Part shown: positions 15,275-24,052 of the stretch, one piece after another
Layout of the letters: each line of letters starts with the position of its first letter
How positions within the stretch are numbered: position 1 is the first letter of the stretch
Source of the DNA: GCA-002282575 sp964519885
GTDB lineage: Bacteria > Pseudomonadota > Gammaproteobacteria > Thiomicrospirales > Thiomicrospiraceae
Length of the DNA: 28,824 nt
Assembly: GCA_964519885.1 (NCBI GenBank)
Contig: CAZFLX010000027.1
Span: 1 to 28,824, forward strand
Direction of reading: 5' to 3'
Position numbers and translations under genes: made by a program
Notes under the pieces: model-generated
The model's database searches: none
Told to the model about the DNA's origin: nothing
What the model saw: the letters and a program-made list of their open reading frames with translations, nothing else

Positions 15275-16570
15275 TTATGAACGTTCTTCAGATTTTAATC
15301 TGACGATGCCTAGCATTTTCATGACGTATTTTTGGTAAATCGGTTCCGAGTTACCATTTTTCATGTTGCGAATGAAGTACTTCTCAAAAGCAATTTTAGC
15401 CAAATGCACCCACTTGCCTTGTTTCGCCCAAGTCAGGTTACGCGGTGGAATTTGTGGTAAAGCAACGAATGCCGCCCCGGTGTCACCCAAATCTGCCAAA
15501 CAAATGGTATTCCATGTCGCTTCTTCGCACACAGGTTTGCCGTGAAGTTCGTTTTCGATGTTGTGGCAAATGGCAGTCACCATACCTTCAATCATTAAGC
15601 CCGTTTTCGGTGTACCCACAGGAACTGGGGTTGCTTCAACAGGCGGAATCGCCACGACAACACCGAGTGCATAAACATTTTTGTAAGTTGGGTTACGGTT
15701 AAACTGGTCAATCTTAACCATGCCACGCGGGTTCACTAAGGCTTCATCGGCTTGTTGCAAAAACTTAGGCCCCTTGAATGCTGGCAACATCATCGAGTAA
15801 CCGAAGGGCAATTGATGGGATTTAATGACAGCACCATTGGCATCATGCTCATCAACATGCATGGTGCCTTGTTCGATTTTGGTCACCTTAGCATTACAAA
15901 TCCAGTTAATGTGACGCTGACGCATGATGCTTTCTAACATACCTTTAGAATCACCGACACCACCTAAACCCAAATGACCAATATAAGGTTCCGAGGTAAC
16001 AAAAGTCATTTTGACATCTTTACGAATTTTGCGTTTACGCAGATCCGTATCCATAATCATCGCGTATTCATAAGCTGGGCCAAAGCATGATGCCCCTTGA
16101 ACGGCACCCACCACAATAGGCGCTGGTGACTCACAGAACTTTTCCCAATCTTCAAAAGCTTCAACCGAATGACCGGTAGTACACACAGACACGGTATGAC
16201 CACCATGACTGGTTGGACCAAAACCAGGCACTTCTTCAAAGGCTAAATAAGGCCCTGTGGCTAAAATCACATAGTCGTAATCAACACGATCACCATTAGC
16301 AAGCAACAAATGATTTTCATTCGGTTTGATTTCTGTCACCGTAGCGTGGATAAACTCAATACCCTTGCGTGTTAGTGCCGGTTCAATCGGAAAGGAAATA
16401 TCTTCGGGGGTGCGCCAACCTACACCAACCCACGGATTAGAGGGAGTAAACTGAAACTGGTCTAATGCTGAAACCACTTTAATGGTGTGTTGAGAACCCA
16501 ATTGACGCTTGATGTCATAGGCCATTGGCATACCGCCAATCCCTGCACCCACAATTACAATTGTTGCCAT
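15275..16570 (-). CDS. sqr: Sulfide:quinone oxidoreductase, type I
   Basis: Membrane-associated flavoprotein that oxidises sulfide and reduces the quinone pool. At 431 residues it resembles the structurally known Acidithiobacillus ferrooxidans enzyme. The N-terminal FAD-binding loop is VIVGAGIGGMPMAYDI. All three catalytic cysteines are present: C130 (VCTTGHS), C162 (GASCFGPAYEY) and C357 (WNTICLADLGD). IPPVEATPVPVGTPKTG and the amphipathic C-terminus WVHLAKIAFEKYFIRNMK, which anchors the protein in the membrane, are family features. No signal peptide is seen. The start ATG has AGGA 9 nt upstream. It ends in a strong terminator, so it is probably monocistronic, and it is divergent from mfd. 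Confidence 0.95.
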   Translation of the reverse strand: MATIVIVGAGIGGMPMAYDIKRQLGSQHTIKVVSALDQFQFTPSNPWVGVGWRTPEDISFPIEPALTRKGIEFIHATVTEIKPNENHLLLANGDRVDYDYVILATGPYLAFEEVPGFGPTSHGGHTVSVCTTGHSVEAFEDWEKFCESPAPIVVGAVQGASCFGPAYEYAMIMDTDLRKRKIRKDVKMTFVTSEPYIGHLGLGGVGDSKGMLESIMRQRHINWICNAKVTKIEQGTMHVDEHDANGAVIKSHQLPFGYSMMLPAFKGPKFLQQADEALVNPRGMVKIDQFNRNPTYKNVYALGVVVAIPPVEATPVPVGTPKTGLMIEGMVTAICHNIENELHGKPVCEEATWNTICLADLGDTGAAFVALPQIPPRNLTWAKQGKWVHLAKIAFEKYFIRNMKNGNSEPIYQKYVMKMLGIVRLKSEERS

Positions 16571-16622
16571 GTGATATTTTCCTTTTGAGAGGTGAATTTT
16601 AGTTATGTTTAGAGGTTTTTCA

Positions 16623-16631
16623 ATTGTAACA
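16623..16631 (-). promoter_or_regulatory. Putative extended -10 promoter of sqr
   Basis: TGTTACAAT on the minus strand fits TGn plus a -10 hexamer, 52 nt upstream of the sqr ATG. It lies in the 186-bp sqr/mfd divergent gap (16571-16756), in which no gene was found. The -35 (TGTACG) is weak. Confidence 0.4.
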
Positions 16632-16712
16632 AGTTAGCTTTTGATCGTACATTACCAATCGACATTACGTAGTTAATCTTTTCGATGATCATGCCTCACT
16701 TATTCATAATGG

Positions 16713-16718
16713 TATAAT
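16713..16718 (+). promoter_or_regulatory. Putative -10 box of the mfd promoter
   Basis: A perfect TATAAT lies 38 nt upstream of the mfd GTG. No convincing -35 at 16-18 bp was found, so the assignment rests on the -10 and its position. Confidence 0.45.
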
Positions 16719-16756
16719 CCTTTCATTCGCAACCAACAACATCACAGGATCTGTTC

Positions 16757-19700
16757 GTGATTTTTAGCCTACCCTCTTGGAATCAACAACAACACAAAAC
16801 CCTCTTTTGGTCTGGTTTGGGCGATGCAGGGATTGCGCTAGCCTTAAGCCAGCTAGAAGAATCTCTTAGCAAACCATTGCTTGTGGTAACGGAAACAGCC
16901 CAACAGGCACAACAATTGGCACTAGAGTTAAACTTTTTTAGTCCGCAGAATTGTTTGCTCTTTCCGGATTGGGAAACCCTACCTTACGATCGTTTTTCTC
17001 CGCATCAAGACATCATTTCGGCCAGACTTCAAGCCCTCTATCGTCAAGCCACGACACCCCCTCGCTTCTTAATCGCTCAAGTTTCTACCTTGATGCATCA
17101 ACTGATTCCAGCAGATTATCTGTTGAGTCGCAGCTTCGTATTGTCGGTGGGTCAACTGATTAACCGTCATGACTTTACTCGAAACTTAGAAAGCAATGGT
17201 TATCAGCGCGTTGCTCAAGTTATGGAGCATGGCGAATATGCACTGCGTGGTGCCTTGCTAGATGTCTTTCCGATGGGTGGAGACCAGCCATTACGTATTG
17301 ATTGGCTTGATGATGAAATTGACTCTATCCGTCAGTTTGAGGTTAGCACGCAACTCACGACACAAAAAATTGATGCCATTACCCTATTGCCTGCCAAAGA
17401 ATATCCCTTAGATAATGACAGCATTCATCAATTTCGCCAACAATGGCGCGATGCCTTTCCCGATGCCAATACCCGCACCAACTGGCTTTACCAAGCGGTT
17501 TCTAAAGGACAAAGTTCCAGCGGGTTGGAATATTACCTTGCCTTGTTTTTTGATCAACTCAGTGCCATTACCGACTACCTAACCCCCGAAACGCATCTTG
17601 TTTGGGTGGGTAAAGTCGCACCCGCTGCTGAAGCTTTTTACCGTGATGTCGAAGAGCGTTACACCATTGGTAAGCTCGATCCCAATCACCCTATATTGCC
17701 GCCAGACCGCGTGTTCTTAACAGCAAATGATTGGCTGGCTCGCATGAAGCCTTTCTATCGCATTGAATTATCTGCTGACGTAAGGCACGACAATAGCCAG
17801 CATTGGAACCTTAAACCCTTTCCTGATTTAAGTATCGATCCTAGTCGTCCCGATGCACTGTGGCGCCTAGCCGATTGGCTCCCCAGCTTAAACAGCCAAA
17901 CCAAAGTATTACTGGTAGCCGAGTCAGTAGGTCGCCGTGAAGTACTGATTGAGCTCTTGCAAAAATCTCGTCTTAAAGTCATGCGTGCAGAGCATTGGTC
18001 AGATTTTTTGCAGGCAGAAACCCCTGGTCTGTATTTAACGGTAGCGCCACTCAGTCACAACCTCTGGCTAGACGACATTGTCATTATTAGTGAAGTTTCC
18101 TTGTATGGCACACAGGTGCGTCAGACTCGACGTCGCAAACGCAGTGCGCATCAAGATTTTACCGACGGCATTCGTTCATTAGCCGAACTTGATTTGGGCT
18201 CTGCTGTCGTTCACTTAGAACATGGTGTAGGTCGATACATGGGATTAGAAACCCTGACACTAGGCGATATTCCGCGTGAATTTGTCGCTTTAGAATATGC
18301 GGGTGGCGACAAACTTTATGTTCCCATTACCAATTTACACTTAATCAGCCGTTATGCGGGCGCTGATGCAGATCATGCCCCTTGGCACAAGCTGGGTAAT
18401 GACCGTTGGAACAAAGCACGTAAACAAGCCATCGAAAAAGTGCGTGATGTTGCCGCCGAGTTGCTCGACTTATACGCCGCACGTGAAGCGCGTCGCGGTC
18501 ATGCTTTTGCCGATGCAGGTGCTGATTACCTGCGCTTTAGTGCCGGCTTTACCTTTGAAACCACACCCGACCAACAAAACGCCATTGATGCCGTGATTGC
18601 CGATATGCAATCTCCTCGCCCAATGGATCGCTTAGTCTGTGGTGATGTGGGTTTTGGTAAAACCGAAGTGGCAATGCGCGCTGCATTTATGGCGGTGCAT
18701 GGTGGTAAGCAAGTGGTGGTATTGGTGCCAACCACCCTGTTAGCGAATCAGCATTTACAAAACTTCCGCGACCGCTTTGCCGACTGGCCAGTCAAAATCG
18801 AGGCGCTTTCACGCTTTGGCGGCTCAACGAATCAAGCCAAGGTCATTGAACAGATTGCCGAAGGCAAAGTAGATATTGTTATTGGTACTCATAAGCTATT
18901 ACAAAGTGATATGCGTTATCACGATCTTGGTTTAATTATCATCGATGAAGAACACCGCTTTGGCGTTAAACAAAAAGAATTCCTAAAAAGTCTGCGTACT
19001 CAAGTCGATATTCTTGCCATGACCGCTACCCCCATTCCGCGCACACTTTCCATGGCCTTCGCTCAATTGCGGGACATGTCGATTATTGCCACACCACCTG
19101 CGAAGCGTCAATCGATTCAAACCTTTGTACAAGACTGGAATGCGGAGCTGGCCAAAGAAGCCTGCACCCGTGAGTTGCGTCGTGGCGGACAAGTGTATGT
19201 ATTATTTAATGATGTCGAGCGTATGCCGACCTTTGTCGATGAACTCAGTCAATTAATGCCCGATGCACGTATTGCTATGGCACACGGACAAATGCCTGAA
19301 CGTGAATTAGAGCGCGTGATGCGTGATTTTTATCATCAAAACTACAATATTTTGGTCTCCACCACCATTATCGAAACCGGTATTGATATTCCCAATGCCA
19401 ATACCATTTTGATTCACCGAGCCGACAAATTTGGTTTAGCCCAGCTTCACCAATTGAGAGGACGTGTGGGTCGCTCACACCACAAAGCCTACGCTTATCT
19501 ATTCACCCCACCTAAAGAAGCGCTGAGCGCTGATGCGGTGAAACGCCTAGAAGCTATTGCCCGCCACGATCAGTTGGGTTCTGGCTTTGCCCTCGCCAGT
19601 CAAGATTTAGAAATCCGTGGTGCCGGTGAGCTGCTCGGTCATGAGCAAAGTGGACAGATGCAAGAGATTGGTTTTGAACTCTATACCCAGCTGCTCGATA

Positions 19701-20194
19701 AAGCGGTTCGCGCCTACCGTCGTGGCGAAGTTCCTAACTTAGAAGATAACAGTGAACAGTGTGAAGTCGATTTAGCCATCCCTGCTCTCATTCCCGACGA
19801 TTATTTACCCGATATTTCAGCGCGCCTAGTACTGTACAAGCGCATTAATGCCGCCGAAGATCAAAATGGGCTTCATCAATTACAAGTCGAGATGGTCAAT
19901 CGTTTTGGATTACTGCCCGATGCTTGTAAAAATCTGTTCGCCATTATGCAGATCAAACAACAAGCACTTGCGTTGGGTATTCATAAAATAGAAGCTAATG
20001 CCAACCAAATTAAACTTCATTTCTTGACCAAAACGCGCGTAGAACCGATCAAACTGATCCAACTCATTCAACAACAGCCAAAAATTTATAAACTGGATGG
20101 ACCAAACAAGTTAAAATGGCTGGGAAATATCACTGAAGCGACGCAACGACTCACGGCAGTAGAAAATTTACTTACTCAACTTTCCCCTTCTTAA
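16757..20194 (+). CDS. mfd: Transcription-repair coupling factor Mfd
   Basis: A DNA translocase that removes RNA polymerase stalled at lesions and recruits UvrA. The 1145 residues are full length. The N-terminal UvrB-like module includes LLFPDWETLPYDRFSPHQD. The RNA-polymerase-interacting region near residue 490-560 includes VVHLEHGVGRYMGLETL and VALEYAGGDKLYVPI. Walker A GDVGFGKTEVA lies at 629-639, the DEEH box at 730-733 with HRFGVKQKE, and the RecG-like TRG region shows TGIDIPNANTILIHRADKFG and QLHQLRGRVGRS. The start is GTG at 16757 with AGGA 7 nt upstream. csiV follows 23 bp later. That neighbourhood is common in Gammaproteobacteria. Confidence 0.98.
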   Translation: MIFSLPSWNQQQHKTLFWSGLGDAGIALALSQLEESLSKPLLVVTETAQQAQQLALELNFFSPQNCLLFPDWETLPYDRFSPHQDIISARLQALYRQATTPPRFLIAQVSTLMHQLIPADYLLSRSFVLSVGQLINRHDFTRNLESNGYQRVAQVMEHGEYALRGALLDVFPMGGDQPLRIDWLDDEIDSIRQFEVSTQLTTQKIDAITLLPAKEYPLDNDSIHQFRQQWRDAFPDANTRTNWLYQAVSKGQSSSGLEYYLALFFDQLSAITDYLTPETHLVWVGKVAPAAEAFYRDVEERYTIGKLDPNHPILPPDRVFLTANDWLARMKPFYRIELSADVRHDNSQHWNLKPFPDLSIDPSRPDALWRLADWLPSLNSQTKVLLVAESVGRREVLIELLQKSRLKVMRAEHWSDFLQAETPGLYLTVAPLSHNLWLDDIVIISEVSLYGTQVRQTRRRKRSAHQDFTDGIRSLAELDLGSAVVHLEHGVGRYMGLETLTLGDIPREFVALEYAGGDKLYVPITNLHLISRYAGADADHAPWHKLGNDRWNKARKQAIEKVRDVAAELLDLYAAREARRGHAFADAGADYLRFSAGFTFETTPDQQNAIDAVIADMQSPRPMDRLVCGDVGFGKTEVAMRAAFMAVHGGKQVVVLVPTTLLANQHLQNFRDRFADWPVKIEALSRFGGSTNQAKVIEQIAEGKVDIVIGTHKLLQSDMRYHDLGLIIIDEEHRFGVKQKEFLKSLRTQVDILAMTATPIPRTLSMAFAQLRDMSIIATPPAKRQSIQTFVQDWNAELAKEACTRELRRGGQVYVLFNDVERMPTFVDELSQLMPDARIAMAHGQMPERELERVMRDFYHQNYNILVSTTIIETGIDIPNANTILIHRADKFGLAQLHQLRGRVGRSHHKAYAYLFTPPKEALSADAVKRLEAIARHDQLGSGFALASQDLEIRGAGELLGHEQSGQMQEIGFELYTQLLDKAVRAYRRGEVPNLEDNSEQCEVDLAIPALIPDDYLPDISARLVLYKRINAAEDQNGLHQLQVEMVNRFGLLPDACKNLFAIMQIKQQALALGIHKIEANANQIKLHFLTKTRVEPIKLIQLIQQQPKIYKLDGPNKLKWLGNITEATQRLTAVENLLTQLSPS

Positions 20195-20217
20195 TGGTAT
20201 GAAGAGATTCTTTTAGC

Positions 20218-20832
20218 ATGAACAACCTCTGTTTCAAACCCTTTCTATACGCCACCAGTTTAGCGCTTTCATTAGCTTTTAATGCACAAGCCTATACCGT
20301 CGAAATGATCGTGTTTGAATCTAACAATCCCAGTCTGTGGCTAACGGAAAACTGGCCAGCACTACCCGAAAAACTAGACAACACAGAAAGTGATGTCATC
20401 ATCGGCACGGGCGGTACAGGGCGCCAACTGCTTAGCGAGAGTCAATTAAGCCTGAAAGAAACCGCTAGACGCCTAACCAGCAGTGGTGAATTTAGCATCT
20501 TAACGCACATCGGATGGACTCAAGCCGCCGAAACGCGTGAATCAGCAAAGTACGGTCGCATTCCCGATGAGTTAAGTCGTAATGGCTTACCTGTAGAGGC
20601 TAAAGTGAAACTCTTCAAACAGAAGTTTGAGCATATTGCCTTAGAAATGCAATGCACAAAGAAAATTCCTGAAGCCGTAGCGACTGAGTTTGCCAACAAA
20701 CAGCAGCTTCCTTTGTCTGTTATCGAGCAGCAATGGCGTTTTAGACTACAAGAAGCCCGCAAAGTGAAACTGAATGAATTGCAGTATTTTGACCATCCTA
20801 TGTGTGGTGTGTTACTGATGATTCGCCCCTAA
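20218..20832 (+). CDS. csiV: CsiV family periplasmic protein
   Basis: A 204-residue secreted protein with a Sec signal peptide (ATSLALSLAFNAQA, cleaved near residue 25). The mature N-terminus YTVEMIVFES and the C-terminal YFDHPMCGVLLMIRP match the CsiV family. The founding member in Shewanella binds peptidoglycan and influences the ligand response of the chemoreceptor-like WigKR/VxrAB or related envelope-stress signalling; the exact role differs between species and I do not assign one. Its place directly after mfd agrees with the family's usual neighbourhood. The ribosome-binding site is poor (GAGA about 12 nt upstream). murB begins 20 bp downstream. The family call is inferred from terminal motifs and context. 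Confidence 0.7.
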   Translation: MNNLCFKPFLYATSLALSLAFNAQAYTVEMIVFESNNPSLWLTENWPALPEKLDNTESDVIIGTGGTGRQLLSESQLSLKETARRLTSSGEFSILTHIGWTQAAETRESAKYGRIPDELSRNGLPVEAKVKLFKQKFEHIALEMQCTKKIPEAVATEFANKQQLPLSVIEQQWRFRLQEARKVKLNELQYFDHPMCGVLLMIRP

Positions 20833-20852
20833 GCGCTTGGAACTTCAACCTT

Positions 20853-21881
20853 ATGTATCTTTATGCCAACTACGACCTCAAACAGCGCAACACCTTTGGT
20901 GTTTCTTGCAAAGCGCGCTATTTTGTTGAAGTTAAACATGCCAGTGCTATCCCTACCCTACGTAAAGATCCACAACTCGCTTCATTACCTTGGCTGGTCA
21001 TGGGGGGTGGCAGCAACCTACTACTGACACACGATCTGGATGCCCTGGTGTTAAGCTGCAACTACGACGAAATCAAGATTGTTAAAGAAGATCAACACTC
21101 CGTTTGGTTATCGGTGGGTGCTGGGCGCTCTTGGCATGAGTTGGTCACTTACACTGTCGAGCAGGGTTGGTGGGGATTAGAAAATCTGGCGCTCATACCG
21201 GGCAAGGTTGGTGCGGCGCCGGTACAAAATATTGGTGCTTATGGTTCAGAAGTGCAAGACACCATTACACGTATTCAAAGTTTCGACCTACGTGACGGTC
21301 ATAGAATTGAATTACGTAAAAATGAATGTCAGTTTGCTTATCGTGACAGTATTTTCAAACATGAGTTGGCCAATCGCCTGCTCATTCATCGCGTTACCTT
21401 TCGACTTCTCAAGCAAAGTAGTCCTAATTTGGTACACGAACCCTTGCATGAAGCTATATTTAGCCAAAATCCACAATTAAAACCAGAAGAAATAAATCCA
21501 CGCATGGTGTATGACGCGGTGATAAAACTACGTCAAGAACGCATTCCAGACCCCAATGTGCTAGGTAGCGCTGGCAGTTTTTTCAAAAACCCCACCATTA
21601 CCCTAAAACATTTCCAACAGTTACAACTGCAATACCCCGACATACCTGGTCACAAACTCACCAACGGTTGCATTAAGCTACCTGCTGCTTGGTTAATTGA
21701 AAAAGCACAATGGAAAGGCAGACGCATTGATGAAGTAGGCACTTATTACAAGCACGCCTTGATTTTGGTGAACTATGGCAAAGCCAGCGGCAAAGACATC
21801 TTAAACGTTGCCGAAACCATTCGTGAAGACGTGATCAACCACTTCTCCATCTCGCTAGAAAAAGAAGTGGTGATTTGGTAG
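20853..21881 (+). CDS. murB: UDP-N-acetylenolpyruvoylglucosamine reductase
   Basis: FAD enzyme that reduces UDP-GlcNAc-enolpyruvate to UDP-MurNAc in peptidoglycan synthesis. Motifs visible are NTFGVSCKARYFVEV at the N-terminus, VMGGGSNLLL (FAD), LALIPGKVGAAPVQNIGAYG, the catalytic Ser in GSAGSFFKNP (S242), and a terminal EKEVVIW supplying the proton-donor Glu (E338). The open frame begins at an ATG at 20802 inside csiV, but the ATG at 20853, giving MYLYANYDLKQRNTFGV, produces 342 residues, the E. coli length, and avoids a 17-residue tail with no family likeness. A GGAA about 11 nt upstream is a modest ribosome-binding site. Confidence 0.96.
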   Translation: MYLYANYDLKQRNTFGVSCKARYFVEVKHASAIPTLRKDPQLASLPWLVMGGGSNLLLTHDLDALVLSCNYDEIKIVKEDQHSVWLSVGAGRSWHELVTYTVEQGWWGLENLALIPGKVGAAPVQNIGAYGSEVQDTITRIQSFDLRDGHRIELRKNECQFAYRDSIFKHELANRLLIHRVTFRLLKQSSPNLVHEPLHEAIFSQNPQLKPEEINPRMVYDAVIKLRQERIPDPNVLGSAGSFFKNPTITLKHFQQLQLQYPDIPGHKLTNGCIKLPAAWLIEKAQWKGRRIDEVGTYYKHALILVNYGKASGKDILNVAETIREDVINHFSISLEKEVVIW

Positions 21882-21908
21882 TTGTGCTAGGTGTTTTAAA
21901 CTAACGCC

Positions 21909-22340
21909 TTACAGCGAGGCTAGCGCAAAAGGCATAAAGGTAACCATTGCCAACAGCATCGCCACCCAAGCGCGTTGCTGACCCGCTAACACCCCCATGA
22001 AACCGCCAATAAAAGCAACAGGCGCTGCAATCCAAGAAATTGGCGGGAACACAAAAGCAAAACCCGCTGCAATAACGCCTGCCACCATCGCAATGGTGGT
22101 TGTATTGCCAGGATGATAAATCAAGGTGTTACGCATATCTGCCGGTAAATCATGCGCTGACTCAGCACGAATAAAAAGTTGCTGAACTTTTTCTTTGGTA
22201 ATAGCTTGATCTCGTTCATTTTCAGCCAAACCCAAGGTGACTTTACCTTCTTGGTAAAGCTGAAAAACCAATTCATCCCAACCGGCCTCTTCTGGCAATT
22301 GATCAATCAATTGCTTCATCTCATTTTTTGATACTTTCAT
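21909..22340 (-). CDS. Small membrane protein with antitoxin-like N-terminal segment
   Basis: I do not recognise a named family for the whole 143-residue protein. Residues 8-56 (LIDQLPEEAGWDELVFQLYQ, then a GL-x-E stretch ending KEKVQQLF) resemble the short antitoxin-like pattern in which an LPEEA-x-WDDL helix precedes a charged GL segment and an EEVK-x-x-F ending. Residues 81-143 hold three hydrophobic helices (about 81-100, 101-120 and 124-143), with PPISW and GQQRAW as short turns. The open frame extends to 22433, but AAGGA sits just before the ATG at 22340 and the preceding 31 codons lack family-like features. It is divergent from rpoN across 120 bp and convergent with murB. No toxin-like partner is adjacent. 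Function unknown; a PspC/YqaE-type stress membrane protein is an alternative reading. Confidence 0.7.
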   Translation of the reverse strand: MKVSKNEMKQLIDQLPEEAGWDELVFQLYQEGKVTLGLAENERDQAITKEKVQQLFIRAESAHDLPADMRNTLIYHPGNTTTIAMVAGVIAAGFAFVFPPISWIAAPVAFIGGFMGVLAGQQRAWVAMLLAMVTFMPFALASL

Positions 22341-22383
22341 GACGTCCTTCTTGGTTAAATTCGCGCTAATGGCTACAAAGCGT

Positions 22384-22391
22384 ATTATAAT
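22384..22391. promoter_or_regulatory. Symmetric -10 element between the divergent membrane-protein gene and rpoN
   Basis: ATTATAAT is palindromic and contains TATAAT on both strands (plus 22386-22391, minus 22384-22389). On the plus strand it lies about 70 nt upstream of rpoN, and on the minus strand about 44 nt upstream of the small membrane protein gene. No strong -35 was found on either strand. Confidence 0.35.
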
Positions 22392-22415
22392 GCACGTATA
22401 ACAAATAGCGCACAT

Positions 22416-22435
22416 TATTGGATAAAACACCAATA
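22416..22435. repeat. 20-bp inverted repeat in the rpoN leader
   Basis: TATTGG and CCAATA flank an 8-bp AT-rich centre (ATAAAACA), 25 bp before the rpoN ATG. It may be an operator or a short leader hairpin. Chance is possible for two 6-bp arms. Confidence 0.35.
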
Positions 22436-22460
22436 CATCGTTTTACAAGGAAAGTATCAC

Positions 22461-24017
22461 ATGGCCATGTTGCCAGGATTACAGTTTAACGTCAGTCAGC
22501 AGCTTAAGCTCACACCACAACTGCAACAGTCGATTAAGATATTGCAGCACTCTGCTATTGAACTGCAAGAAGCGATTAATGAAGCCCTAGACAGCAATAT
22601 CATGCTGGAAGTAGAACTTGAGGATGCCTCACCTCAAGGTGAAAGTAATAACTTATTAAGCGATAGCTCTGAGCACTATGATGACTTAGATGTTGTTGCA
22701 CTAGCCGAATTTAACAGCGTTGCCGATGATGCATCGATTGACCATCGTAACAGTTTAACGGATAACCTAGACTGCCAATGGGATGATTTATTCGATAAAG
22801 ATGGGAATGAAGCCCCTATTCAGCACAGTGAATTTGAAGACTTTTCTATCACCTCTCATCATGATAATGATGACTATACCCCTGCTGAAAGCTACACCGC
22901 AGCCCATGAAGATCTTTACAGCCACTTAAAATGGCAAGTCGATACTTTTAGCTGGGGTACGGATATTCAACAAGCGATTGCCTATTACCTTATTGACTTA
23001 ATTGATGAGCAAGGCTATTTGAACAATGATTTAAATGAAGTCATTGAGGCAATCAGCGAAAACGAATCTTTTACGCCTGATGAAGACGATATTGAAACCG
23101 TTCTGACCCTTATTCAAGAAAATTTCGATCCTGCCGGTGTTGGAGCACGCTCCATTCAGGAATGCCTGCTCATTCAGTTAAAAGGGATGTTGCCGCAAAC
23201 ACCGCTCATTAAAACAGCCAGTGCCATGCTCTCGGAAAAGTTCGATTGGTTTGCTCACGGTGACTTTACTCGATTAAAGCGGGTTTATGCGCTAAGTGAT
23301 TCAGCTTGGCAAGATATGCTAGGGTTAATTCAATCGCTTAATCCCAAACCCGGTTTAAGCTTTGCCGACAGTGAGCGCGAAGTGATTATTCCCGACTTAA
23401 TCATTAAGCGCGACAAAAAAGGCTGGAAGGTAGAACTCAATCCCAATGCCTACCCTCGTGTGCGTGTCAATAATGAATATGTCGATTTGTTGAAACATCT
23501 CGATAAATCCAGTCGCAGTCAACCCGAAGCCGAACTGATGAAAGAAAAGCTTGCTGAAGCACGTGGACTGATTAAAAGCATTCAAAGTCGTGGTGAAACC
23601 CTGCTCAAAGTAGGCGCTTATTTGGTTGCCGAGCAAGCTAAGTTTTTAGATGAAGGCGAAGTGTCGATGAAACCCTTGGTACTGCGAGATGTTGCCGATG
23701 CTCTGGGGTTACATGAATCGACCATTTCACGTGCCACCACACAAAAATACATGCAGACACCTCGCGGAACCTATGAACTCAAATACTTTTTCTCAAGTAG
23801 CGTCAGTCAATATGGCCCGCAAGATCAATCGGCTGTTGCCATTAAGGCACGCATTAAACAACTGATTGATGCTGAAGATCCCAAAAAACCCATCAGTGAT
23901 CAAGACTTGGTGGATAAATTAGAAACCATGAAGATTAGTGTTGCACGCAGAACGGTTGCCAAATATCGGGAAGCGATGGGTATTGCCTCCTCTTCACAAC
24001 GAAAAGTCAGGCGTTAG
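22461..24017 (+). CDS. rpoN: RNA polymerase sigma-54 factor
   Basis: Alternative sigma factor that needs AAA+ activators and recognises -24/-12 promoters. The 518-residue protein has the Q-rich activator-interacting Region I (LQFNVSQQLKLTPQLQQSIK), an acidic linker at about 50-150 (Region II), a core-binding domain with QGYLNNDL and NFDPAGVGARSIQECL, a helix-turn-helix (VADALGLHESTISRATTQKY), and the RpoN box ARRTVAKYRE at 495-504. The ATG at 22461 has AAGGA 9 nt upstream; a second ATG is two codons later. The usual neighbours in Gammaproteobacteria (lptB upstream, hpf and ptsN downstream) are absent: it is followed by a convergent diguanylate cyclase gene. Confidence 0.98.
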   Translation: MAMLPGLQFNVSQQLKLTPQLQQSIKILQHSAIELQEAINEALDSNIMLEVELEDASPQGESNNLLSDSSEHYDDLDVVALAEFNSVADDASIDHRNSLTDNLDCQWDDLFDKDGNEAPIQHSEFEDFSITSHHDNDDYTPAESYTAAHEDLYSHLKWQVDTFSWGTDIQQAIAYYLIDLIDEQGYLNNDLNEVIEAISENESFTPDEDDIETVLTLIQENFDPAGVGARSIQECLLIQLKGMLPQTPLIKTASAMLSEKFDWFAHGDFTRLKRVYALSDSAWQDMLGLIQSLNPKPGLSFADSEREVIIPDLIIKRDKKGWKVELNPNAYPRVRVNNEYVDLLKHLDKSSRSQPEAELMKEKLAEARGLIKSIQSRGETLLKVGAYLVAEQAKFLDEGEVSMKPLVLRDVADALGLHESTISRATTQKYMQTPRGTYELKYFFSSSVSQYGPQDQSAVAIKARIKQLIDAEDPKKPISDQDLVDKLETMKISVARRTVAKYREAMGIASSSQRKVRR

Positions 24018-24052
24018 TTAGTTACCACACCCAACACAGTGAAATGAGCGTA

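Noticed and set aside
16571..16756. The longest gap searched for a small RNA or short gene
   Set aside because: Only promoter-like sequences for sqr and mfd were seen; no hairpin with a T tract and no short frame with a ribosome-binding site.
20802..20852. Upstream start for murB inside csiV
   Set aside because: The extra 17 residues have no family similarity, and the ATG at 20853 gives the expected N-terminus and length.
21889..21909. A possible hairpin between murB and the convergent membrane-protein gene
   Set aside because: The stem is only 7 bp with a G-T pair and there is no T tract on the plus strand, so it is too weak to call a terminator.
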